The notes below the pieces were generated by a model, which searched no databases, had not been told where the DNA came from, and saw only the letters and a program-made list of their open reading frames with translations. This document shows positions 1 through 6,568 of a stretch of 64,000 bases of DNA, piece after piece. Within the stretch, counting starts at the first letter, position 1. Each line of letters starts with the position of its first letter. The position numbers and the translations under genes are program-made. The DNA is from Candidatus Chlorobium masyuteum (lineage in GTDB: Bacteria; Bacteroidota; Chlorobiia; Chlorobiales; Chlorobiaceae), in NCBI RefSeq assembly GCF_011601315.1, contig NZ_JAAORA010000003.1:1-64000 (forward strand), written 5' to 3'.

Positions 1-64
1 CACGGATGAGCTGGTCGATCAGTGCCTTCTGGCTGTCGGGAATCTGTTCTTGCTTTTTGGCCAT
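1..64 (-). mobile_element. N-terminus of an IS256-like transposase (runs off the window)
   Basis: A minus-strand frame begins at an ATG (64-62) and reads MAKKQEQIPDSQKALIDQLI before leaving the window. A strong ribosome site (AAAGGAG) lies about 8 nt upstream. The lysine-rich start followed by a helical segment resembles IS256-family transposases, and the adjacent sequence looks like an IS256-type terminus. Only about 21 residues are visible, so the family call is tentative; no catalytic residue can be seen. Confidence 0.5.
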
Positions 65-90
65 AGCTTTTCTCCTTTTGTAATGATAGG

Positions 91-125
91 AAACTATGAC
101 CGTTTACACACTTTATCTTACAGAC
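91..125. repeat. Probable terminal end of the IS256-like element
   Basis: The segment upstream of the transposase start contains a stretch that, read towards the transposase, has GTGTGTAAACGG about 40 nt before the start codon. IS256-family ends typically carry a GTGTAAA core at this position. The other end lies outside the window, so the inverted repeat cannot be paired and any target duplication is unknown. Confidence 0.35.
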
Positions 126-327
126 TCGGTGGAGATTTTCTGCCGGAACTGAAATAACTGTGTTTGCAGCATGAGAGTGAAAACCAAGGGCGAACGGGAC
201 GTTCACAACAGCTTCAACTAACGCCTCTCCGACCTGACTGACAACAATCCAGCAGAATCGTCTTGATGGTTTCAACACCACACATAAAGTTTTCCCTGCT
301 TTCGGGAACTTCGTCAACAGATTGCTT

Positions 328-363
328 GTTGACAAAAGATATATAAAGTATATTTATGTCAAC
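328..363 (+). promoter_or_regulatory. Palindromic promoter/operator upstream of the XRE-ImmA gene
   Basis: A perfect 7-bp inverted repeat, GTTGACA (328-334) and TGTCAAC (357-363), encloses an A+T-rich segment. The left arm contains TTGACA, a consensus -35 hexamer, and TATATT/TATTTA lies about 16-17 nt downstream as a -10 candidate. A third half-site, GTCAAC at 313-318, forms a second inverted pair with 328-333. The arrangement suits autoregulation by the HTH protein that starts at 395; that link is inference. Otherwise 126-394 holds no gene I can support. Confidence 0.6.
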
Positions 364-394
364 CAATGCGACAAGCGAATAACCAACCCCATAC

Positions 395-1429
395 ATGCAG
401 CACCATTTTGGAGAGCGCCTTAAGTCGGCACGCAAGATGTCCGGCATGTCACTGCAGGAACTGGCGGACAGAATGGACAAGCCGGTCTCCCGTCAGGCGA
501 TAAACAAATATGAGCAGGGGAGAATGCTGCCGGAAAGCGGTATTCTTCTTTCCCTTGCCTCAGCACTTGAGGTAAAGCCTGATTATTTCTTCAGGCCAGC
601 ACTCTCTTTGCAGTCAATTGAGTTCAGAAAACATAATGCTTTGCCTGAGAAGGAGAAGGCACGGATAAAGGCGAAGAGCGGCGACATACTTGAACGGTAT
701 CTTGAACTGGAATCCTTCCTTGGTATTGATTCATCATTTATCAATCCTTTCAAGGGCGTGAGGGTTTCATCTCCCGATCAGATTGATGAACTTGCTGACG
801 GGCTCCGTGATGCCTGGCGTCTTGGTTTTGACCCGCTGCCAGATGTTGTGGAGATGCTTGAAAGCTATAATGTCAAGGTAGTCATGCTCAATACTCATGA
901 TGCTTTTGATGGTCTTTCAGCATGGAGCGGTTCTATTCCTCTTGTGGTTTTCAACAAGGGAAGAGACATTGTTCGCCGCAGATTTACGGTTTTGCATGAA
1001 CTTGCTCATCTCCTGCTTGATTTTCAGGCTGGCAGTGAAAAAGACAATGAGAAGCTTGCACATTCGTTTGCCGGAGCTGTACTGTTTCCCAAAGAGTCAT
1101 TCATACGGGCTTTTGGCGGCAAGCGCACCCATTTTACCCAAAGAGAACTCATCGAGATGAAGGAGTACTACGGGATCTCTGTACAGGCTATCATGGCAAG
1201 GGCAAAAAGCCTCGGTGTTATTCCGGATTCGACCTACAGAAACTTTTGCATAACCTGGTCTGCTTTCAGAGTTAGCGAGCCGGGTGAATACAAATCGAAA
1301 GAAGAGCCTGCACGTTTCCGCCAACTGCTTGACCGGGCACTCTCCGAAGAGGTTATTACGATGAGCAAAGCAGCAGAGCTGGCAGGGAAATCCTATGAAG
1401 AGATGAGCATGGACATCACGTTTGTTTAA
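395..1429 (+). CDS. XRE-family HTH / ImmA-IrrE metallopeptidase-domain protein
   Basis: 344 residues. Residues ~5-65 form a lambda-repressor-like helix-turn-helix (LKSARKMSGMSLQELADRM, then QAINKYEQG). The C half carries the ImmA/IrrE zinc-protease signature HELAHLLLDF (residues ~206-215) with further helices. In ICE and phage systems this family cleaves or opposes repressors. In toxin-antitoxin predictions COG2856 proteins pair with PIN toxins, and here a PIN gene starts 15 nt downstream. The start is set by the HTH position; no good ribosome site precedes it, and the palindrome at 328-363 is a likely autoregulatory operator. Probable role: antitoxin/regulator. Confidence 0.85.
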   Translation: MQHHFGERLKSARKMSGMSLQELADRMDKPVSRQAINKYEQGRMLPESGILLSLASALEVKPDYFFRPALSLQSIEFRKHNALPEKEKARIKAKSGDILERYLELESFLGIDSSFINPFKGVRVSSPDQIDELADGLRDAWRLGFDPLPDVVEMLESYNVKVVMLNTHDAFDGLSAWSGSIPLVVFNKGRDIVRRRFTVLHELAHLLLDFQAGSEKDNEKLAHSFAGAVLFPKESFIRAFGGKRTHFTQRELIEMKEYYGISVQAIMARAKSLGVIPDSTYRNFCITWSAFRVSEPGEYKSKEEPARFRQLLDRALSEEVITMSKAAELAGKSYEEMSMDITFV

Positions 1430-1444
1430 ATCCAATAGAGTCCG

Positions 1445-1939
1445 GTGATTGTTGCCATTCATGATGCCAATATCCTGATTGACATTGTCAAGCTTGATCT
1501 GGCAGATGCACTTTTTGAACTCAGCTTTGAGATGCGTACAACCGACGCGGTTTGGGTTGAGGTTTCTGTTGAGCAGAGAAGGGTGCTGCAGCACTACGTT
1601 GATGAGGGTTTGCTGGGTATTGAATCTTTCTGTTCCGAGGAGGTGCTTGACATAGTTGAATATTCCAGAAACTATAACGGGCTCTCATTTCAGGATTGCT
1701 CATTGCTCGTAGCTGCCAGGAGAATACATGCCCTGATCATCACTGGTGACAAAAAACTTCGAACGGTTATTGTGCAAGAGCAGCTTGAGGTTCATGGCAT
1801 GCTCTGGCTTTTTGATCGGTTGGTCGAGAATCAGATTCTAATTCCTTCAGTTGCGGCTGACAAACTTCATCAACTCAGACTCTTGAATGTTCGGCTTCCG
1901 GAAGCCGAAATCAATCAGCGCATAAGCCGCTGGAGATGA
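1445..1939 (+). CDS. PIN-domain protein (putative RNase toxin)
   Basis: 164 residues from a GTG start. The N-terminal IHDANILIDI supplies the first PIN acidic residue (Asp after Val-Ala-Ile-His), and later acidic positions include Glu in VWVEVSVEQ, Asp in QDCSLL and Asp in TGDKKL. The core LSFQDCSLLVAARRIHALIITGDKKLR is characteristic of the PIN nuclease fold. It sits 15 nt after the XRE/ImmA gene, matching the COG2856-PIN toxin-antitoxin pairing predicted in comparative genomics. Expected to be a metal-dependent RNase restrained by its neighbour. Start codon choice is moderately certain because no strong SD is visible. Confidence 0.8.
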   Translation: MIVAIHDANILIDIVKLDLADALFELSFEMRTTDAVWVEVSVEQRRVLQHYVDEGLLGIESFCSEEVLDIVEYSRNYNGLSFQDCSLLVAARRIHALIITGDKKLRTVIVQEQLEVHGMLWLFDRLVENQILIPSVAADKLHQLRLLNVRLPEAEINQRISRWR

Positions 1940-2100
1940 GTGTTTCCGAAAATCTGCTTTTGACTTCTGCTGATAAATAAAGGGTGTTCCGGGACAACCG
2001 CCGAGGGGACGAGACTGACTAACGCTACTAACTCCTCTCTGAACCAACTGCGTTGTTGGGACTGAAATGTCAGGATTCCTGAAAATTTATAGCGGCAGTG

Positions 2101-2481
2101 TTATGCTTTTTCAAGGATAAACTTGGGGTCAACGCCCAGGGTTTTATAGAGTCGTTTAGCCAGTTCCATATTGATCTTACGCTTGCCATGCATGACCTCC
2201 GAAAGTCGCGTGTCAGTGATTCCCAGCAGGTTTGCCATATCCTTGCGTTTCATTTGCTGCTCAAACATTTTGAGTTCAATAACATCAGGCAGCGTTTCCG
2301 GCTTTTTGATTACCAGTGGCATCGGCATGGGAACAAGACGATCTTCGTACTCTTCAATCGCTTTCGCCAGTTCAGCGATTTTGCTTTCGTTTGCTGCATT
2401 TTCCCCGTCAGGGAAGGCATTCATCAAAGCTTCAACCTATGTGAGTGCTCTTTCATATTGAGCAGCAGTGCTGATTTTCAT
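2101..2481 (-). pseudogene. higA: HigA-type XRE antitoxin with a premature stop at codon 15
   Basis: The frame starts at ATG 2481, six bases after AGAGG, reads MKISTAAQYERALT, meets TAG (2439-2437), and continues as VEALMNAFPDG to the natural end at 2101. Downstream lies a HigA/XRE antitoxin: residues ~75-126 include DMANLLGITDTRLSEVMHGK, an intact HTH. The stop would shorten translation to 14 residues unless translation restarts at ATG 2427, giving a 108-residue protein that keeps the HTH; no ribosome site supports that restart. The toxin partner upstream is also interrupted. A single-base change (for example GAG to TAG) would explain it. Confidence 0.75.
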
Positions 2482-2497
2482 AGTTACCTCTTTTCGT

Positions 2498-2800
2498 TTA
2501 CTCCTGCTGAATCGTTGCAGGGTCGATGTTGTCATAGGCCTTATGTGTGCCGATAAACTTTATGAATACCGTTCTTGCAGAAAAACGAATTCTGGCTACA
2601 ATCCGGTAATGATATCCCTTTATGTTGAACACATAACGTTCGTTAGCAATATAGTCAACTGAAAGAAATGTCGTTTTTAACTCGGCATGGTTTCTCCATT
2701 CTGCCGATTTTACCCTGGCATACCATTCATTGAGTGAAGGTATTGCATCCGGGTGTTTAGCTCCGAAACGGTTTAATGCTCATTTTTTAATGATAACCAT
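2498..2800 (-). pseudogene. higB: HigB-type mRNA interferase with a stop at codon 7
   Basis: Reading from ATG 2800 gives MVIIKK, then TGA (2782-2780), then ALNRFGAKHPDAIPSLNEWY and a complete HigB body ending at 2498. Family landmarks are visible: KHPDA near the N-terminus, EWYARVKSAEWRN, YVFNIKGYHYRIVARI and FIKFIGTHKAYD near the end. No other early in-frame ATG or GTG follows the TGA, so the toxin is probably not made. The gene precedes higA by 16 nt in the usual higBA order. It was recognised by translating across the stop; it is not an uninterrupted reading frame. Confidence 0.75.
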
Positions 2801-2948
2801 CAATGCCCCATTTGCTTCGGTTATTACCAAAATCAAAATTAATTACATAGTTCAAAAATATTTAACGAGAGGGGATCTTTGAACAAATACCGGACATCCG
2901 TTTGCTTTCGACTTCATTCTCTATGTGGGGGAGACTCGGGGAGACTCT

Positions 2949-3045
2949 CGACTAACTCTACAAATCCCCTTGATTTTGCCGGCCTGGAAGCCGGGCGCTT
3001 TCGTCAATCGATTTAAAGCGCGAGTTGGTTGAAACCTGAGATCTC
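2949..3045. repeat. Dispersed repeat, copy A
   Basis: Starts with CGACTAACTCTACAA and continues with a CCCCTTGAtTtTGCC..GGCTGGA-like core, a CGCGA..GTTG segment and TTGAAA. It matches the segment at 3666-3765 over about 100 bp with substitutions and small gaps. A shorter, weaker relative (GACTAACGCTACTAACTCCTCT) lies at about 2016-2037. It is non-coding; the 2801-3110 interval holds no gene I can support. Confidence 0.6.
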
Positions 3046-3110
3046 TCCTGAAGGTCGAGATGACACTCCAGTAAGAGCTATGGGCGAGGGGCTATGACTT
3101 GACAGACCGC

Positions 3111-3371
3111 TTATTCGAACGAGAGGGGATAATTTTCAGGATGCTCAATACTTTCGACGCCGAGGTCAACATCAAGATCAGGCCAGTAAAAGTGACCGGG
3201 GTTCTGTTCTTCAAGATTCAGGATTTTGCAGACAGGGGCATTTTTGAACCACGGAAAATCTTCGAAAGCAAGAAAATACTCTTTCCCCTGGCTGAGCAGC
3301 CAGAATCCATGATTTGAAATATTCGTTACCTCAGCATTTAAAGTGCTGCTTCCAAGAGTTTTTGAGTTCAT
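3111..3371 (-). CDS. DUF2442-family protein
   Basis: 86 residues with the layout of DUF2442: an N-terminal strand region ending LLSQGKEYFLAFEDFPWFKNAPV, then VCKILNLEEQNPGHFYWPDLDVDLGVESI. The central FEDFPWF and the late WPDLDVDLGVESIEHP are the usual family landmarks. It overlaps the upstream DUF4160 gene by 41 nt. The two families are often neighbours and have been suspected of forming a toxin-antitoxin-like pair; biochemical function is unknown. Confidence 0.75.
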   Translation of the reverse strand: MNSKTLGSSTLNAEVTNISNHGFWLLSQGKEYFLAFEDFPWFKNAPVCKILNLEEQNPGHFYWPDLDVDLGVESIEHPENYPLSFE

Positions 3372-3570
3372 TGTGGTGTTTTCTGATAATGCTTTCTATT
3401 TGTGACAGCTCGGTAATTGATAATCGGTAATTTTTTTCGAGTTCAATTTCCGGTTCAAGCCAAAATTTCGCCTCACCGTTTCCGCAGTTGACATGAATAT
3501 GCATTCTGGTCTCTTCCCTCGAAAAGAAAAAAAACCTGTAACCTTTTTCAATAAGTATAGTTGGGCTCAT
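3331..3570 (-). CDS. DUF4160-family protein
   Basis: 79 residues beginning MSPTILIEKGYRFFFFSREE followed by HIHVNCGNGEAKFWLEPEIEL, the diagnostic DUF4160 pattern (tyrosine/phenylalanine-rich strand, then H-x-H-V, then A-K-F-W-L). The C-terminus is helical (LSQIESIIRKHHNELKNSWKQHF). The start is natural for the family. It overlaps the DUF2442 gene by 41 nt, so the pair is almost certainly co-translated. Function unknown; it may belong to a toxin-antitoxin-like module. Confidence 0.75.
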   Translation of the reverse strand: MSPTILIEKGYRFFFFSREETRMHIHVNCGNGEAKFWLEPEIELEKNYRLSITELSQIESIIRKHHNELKNSWKQHFKC

Positions 3571-3665
3571 TCGAAACGAGATTACATTTTATTCCACTCC
3601 AACAATATAAACTTCATCAAGGTTTCTTTGCAATGACCATCTGGAATGCGCTTCCGGGATGCGAC

Positions 3666-3765
3666 CGACTAACTCTACAAGCTCCCTTGAGTCTGCCTGG
3701 CTGGAGCCCGGCTCTCCCGGCAAATGTTGTCAGGGCAGCCCGCGATGTTGTTGAAAATCTCTGAA
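3666..3765. repeat. Dispersed repeat, copy B
   Basis: Second clear copy of the element at 2949-3045: the first 15 bases (CGACTAACTCTACAA) are identical, then CTCCCTTGAgTcTGCC, a GGCTGGA..GCCC..GG stretch, CGCGATGTTG and TTGAAAATCTCTGA. The 3571-3954 interval otherwise holds no gene I can support. Confidence 0.6.
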
Positions 3766-3954
3766 AGAGGAATCTGCCTGGCGTGGGGAAGTGACTCTCT
3801 CTTCCTTTCTTTGCATAGTACTTTATATATTATCCCTTCAAGGGCTTTTATCTTGCCATTCACACCCGTCTATCCGGAATCGGCTTATTTTCAGTGATGC
3901 TTGTCACTTTTGCCCGCATGGCTCTGGCGGTGTTCAATCGAATAACTATTGTTT

Positions 3955-5172
3955 ATGAATACAGAACCTTCAACAGCTCTTGCTGAAAGGATACAGCAGC
4001 GTGCTGATGAGATCTTTCCGGAAGTCGTGGAACTGAGACGCGAAATTCATCGTCATCCCGAGCTCTCCTATGAAGAGGTCAGAACCACCGCACTGATTTC
4101 GGAAACGCTGATCGGATTCGGCATTACACCGGAGCCTCCCTTGCTTGACACCGGAGTGGTTGCTGTTATACACGGGGGTCGCAAGTTACCGGAGGGGAAG
4201 CTTGTGGCCCTGAGGGCTGACATTGATGCCCTGCCGCTCTCGGAATCGAATGAGCATGGATTCTGCTCCCTTGAGGAGGGGAAAATGCATGCCTGCGGTC
4301 ATGATATGCACACGGCGATGCTGCTCGGCGCCGCAAAGATTCTTGTGGAGATGAAGGAGGAGCTTGAGGGTGACGTGCTGCTTGTTTTTCAGCCTGCCGA
4401 GGAGAAAGCGCCGGGTGGGGCAAAGCCGCTGCTTGATGCCGGTCTTTTTACCCGATTCAACCCTTCGGCTGTTTTTGGCCAGCACTGTTTTCCGAACGTT
4501 CAAACCGGCAAGGTCGCTATGTGCAAAGGGAGTTTCATGGCCGCAGCCGATGAGCTCTACTTTACCGTTACCGGGCAGGGCGGGCATGCCTCCGCACCCC
4601 ACAAGGCGGCAGACCCTATTCTTGCTGCTGCTCATATCATTACCGCAGTTCAGCATCTTGTCAGCCGGGTGGTTCCCCCGCATGAGCCTGCGGTGGTCTC
4701 CATCGCATCCATTCACGGAGGCAATGCCACCAATGTCATTCCCAGTCAGGTGACCATGTCGGGCACCATGAGGACCATGAACGAGGAGGTTCGGGCCCTG
4801 CTTCACCATCGACTGCGCCAGACCGTCATGCACACCGCTGAAGCGCTCGGAGTAACGGCCGAGCTGGAGATCCGCAACGGCTATCCGGTGCTGTTCAACG
4901 ATCCTGCAGTTACGACCCGTGCCATGACGCTCTGTGGAGAGTATCTTGGAAAAAAGAGTGTCATCGAGAGTGAGCCGCTCATGACGGCGGAGGATTTTGC
5001 CTACTATCTGCAGGCCTGTCCCGGAACCTTCTGGCAGATCGGAACCGGAACGCCGGAGCCGGTAAAAGGCAACACCCTGCACTCTCCGACCTTCAATCCT
5101 GAAGAGCTTGCCCTGAAAACCGGCAGCGGACTGCTTGCCTATACGGCCATCAGGTTTCTCGGGATGCCATAA
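3955..5172 (+). CDS. M20-family amidohydrolase (N-acyl-amino-acid / hippurate hydrolase type)
   Basis: About 405 residues of the M20D metallopeptidase family, which hydrolyse N-acyl amino acids or similar amides in the cytoplasm. Visible motifs are ELRREIHRHPELSYEE at the N-terminus, MHACGHDMHTAMLLGAA (metal ligands Cys/His/Asp), FQPAEEKAPGGAKPLLDAG (catalytic Glu and ligand Glu), GQHCFP, and the dimerisation-domain GGHASAPHKAADP. The C-terminal AEDFAYY and HSPTFNPEE complete the site. I prefer ATG 3955 over the TTG two codons upstream. Substrate cannot be deduced. Confidence 0.88.
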   Translation: MNTEPSTALAERIQQRADEIFPEVVELRREIHRHPELSYEEVRTTALISETLIGFGITPEPPLLDTGVVAVIHGGRKLPEGKLVALRADIDALPLSESNEHGFCSLEEGKMHACGHDMHTAMLLGAAKILVEMKEELEGDVLLVFQPAEEKAPGGAKPLLDAGLFTRFNPSAVFGQHCFPNVQTGKVAMCKGSFMAAADELYFTVTGQGGHASAPHKAADPILAAAHIITAVQHLVSRVVPPHEPAVVSIASIHGGNATNVIPSQVTMSGTMRTMNEEVRALLHHRLRQTVMHTAEALGVTAELEIRNGYPVLFNDPAVTTRAMTLCGEYLGKKSVIESEPLMTAEDFAYYLQACPGTFWQIGTGTPEPVKGNTLHSPTFNPEELALKTGSGLLAYTAIRFLGMP

Positions 5173-5191
5173 GGCGCCTATAAATCTGTTG

Positions 5192-5357
5192 CGCGATTCG
5201 ATTGCGTTGTTGGGCGGTGCTCGAAATCCTCATGTACTCTGGTGTACATTCCGGTTTCTGCGCTCCGTCCGCCTTGCCCTCGAACCGCTCACGACGATTT
5301 ATAGCAGAGCCTTTCCGCGATTCGATTGCGTCGTTGGGCGGTGCTCGAAATCCTCAT
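5192..5357. repeat. Palindromic intergenic repeat with a partial second copy
   Basis: Two 42-bp direct copies (5192-5233 and 5316-5357) differ by one base. Copy 1 continues into a long imperfect hairpin, 5213-5273, with arms GGCGG/CCGCC, GAAA/TTTC and ATGTAC/GTACAT around a short loop; copy 2 stops before the centre of the palindrome. It lies between two convergent genes. The form resembles REP/BIME-type extragenic elements; no transposase is adjacent. Confidence 0.7.
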
Positions 5358-5377
5358 CTTGACCGTTGACCGGACGC

Positions 5378-5408
5378 AAAAAGGGCGGCCTGTGAGAGCC
5401 GCCCTTTT
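5378..5408. terminator. Bidirectional rho-independent terminator
   Basis: The arms AAAAGGGCGGC and GCCGCCCTTTT form an 11-bp stem with a short loop, ending in a T run in the direction away from each gene. It lies just past the stop of the minus-strand aldolase gene and could also serve the M20 gene upstream. Confidence 0.85.
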
Positions 5409-5434
5409 CCAATTCAATCGCTGAATTTTTCCTC

Positions 5435-6409
5435 TCAGGCTTTTCCGTTGGAGCCGAGCACGTTGATGATCTTGTGGATATAGAGCTTCTTGAGAGAGTC
5501 TCTGGCCGGGCCGAGGTACTTTCTTGGATCGAACTCTTCGGGTTTTTCATCAAGCACCTTGCGGATAGCGGCGGTCATGGCAAGGCGGCCGTCAGAATCG
5601 ATATTGATTTTGCAGACTGCGGATTTTGCCGCAAGACGAAGCTGATCTTCACTGATGCCGATTGCATCTTTCAGCTTTCCGCCATGCTCGTTGATGGTTT
5701 TGACCAGATCCTGGGGAACGGATGAGGAGCCGTGCAGGACGATAGGGAACCCGGGAATGCGACGCTCGATTTCACTGAGAATGTCGAGGCGGATTTTAGG
5801 ATCTTCACCCGGTTTGAACTTGAATGCGCCGTGTGAAGTGCCGATGGAGATGGCAAGGCTGTCAACACCGGTTTTAGCTACAAAATCCTCAACCTCTTCC
5901 GGCTGGGTATAGGTGTGATGAGCAGCCGAGACCTCATCTTCGATTCCGGCAAGCACACCAAGCTCACCCTCAACCGTAACATCATGTTCGTGTGCGTATG
6001 CCACAACTTTTTTGGTCAGTTCAATGTTCTCTTCATAAGGGAGATGAGAACCATCAATCATGACGGAGGAGAATCCTGAGTCGATACAGTCTTTGCAGAG
6101 TTCAAAGCTGTCGCCGTGATCAAGGTGAAGGACAATGGGGACAGGAGTTCCGAGCTCTTCAGCATAGGCTACAGCTCCCTGGGCAAGGTAGCGGAGAAGC
6201 GTTTCATTGGCATAGCTTCTGGCGCCTTTTGAAACCTGCAGAATAACCGGAGAGGCTGTTTCCACGCAAGCCATGACAATAGCCTGCATCTGTTCGAGAT
6301 TGTTGAAATTATAGGCAGGAATAGCATAACCGCCTGTAACAGCTTTTTGAAAAAGTTCGCGACTGTTGACAAGGCCAAGTTCTTTATAACTGATCTTTTT
6401 CTTTTGCAT
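5435..6409 (-). CDS. fba: Class II fructose-bisphosphate aldolase
   Basis: 324 residues from the ATG at 6409, preceded by GGAGAG; a longer frame to 6484 lacks support. It is a zinc-dependent class II aldolase, expected to condense DHAP with glyceraldehyde-3-phosphate in gluconeogenesis. Motifs: GYAIPAYNFNNLEQ, VILQVSKGARSYA, PIVLHLDHGDSFE (catalytic Asp and zinc His), SVMIDGSHLPYEENI, VEGELGVLAGIEDE, SIGTSHGAFKF, PIVLHGSSSVP and KINIDSDGRLA. Followed by a strong hairpin terminator. Confidence 0.95.
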   Translation of the reverse strand: MQKKKISYKELGLVNSRELFQKAVTGGYAIPAYNFNNLEQMQAIVMACVETASPVILQVSKGARSYANETLLRYLAQGAVAYAEELGTPVPIVLHLDHGDSFELCKDCIDSGFSSVMIDGSHLPYEENIELTKKVVAYAHEHDVTVEGELGVLAGIEDEVSAAHHTYTQPEEVEDFVAKTGVDSLAISIGTSHGAFKFKPGEDPKIRLDILSEIERRIPGFPIVLHGSSSVPQDLVKTINEHGGKLKDAIGISEDQLRLAAKSAVCKINIDSDGRLAMTAAIRKVLDEKPEEFDPRKYLGPARDSLKKLYIHKIINVLGSNGKA

Positions 6410-6568
6410 TGAAAGCTCTCCCATTATTAGTATTTTAGGACGGATTTTTTTGTCGAGTTTAAATTTCCCGACACCATTACGCAATTGCGGATCAATATAA
6501 TATTTTTGTCTCTCCTTTCAAGAAACGTATAACTGTCGCAGCACAACCTTTGATCATCAAACCGGAAA

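Noticed and set aside
4186-5082. A 298-codon minus-strand open frame
   Set aside because: Antisense to the M20 amidohydrolase; no recognisable protein features and no ribosome site.
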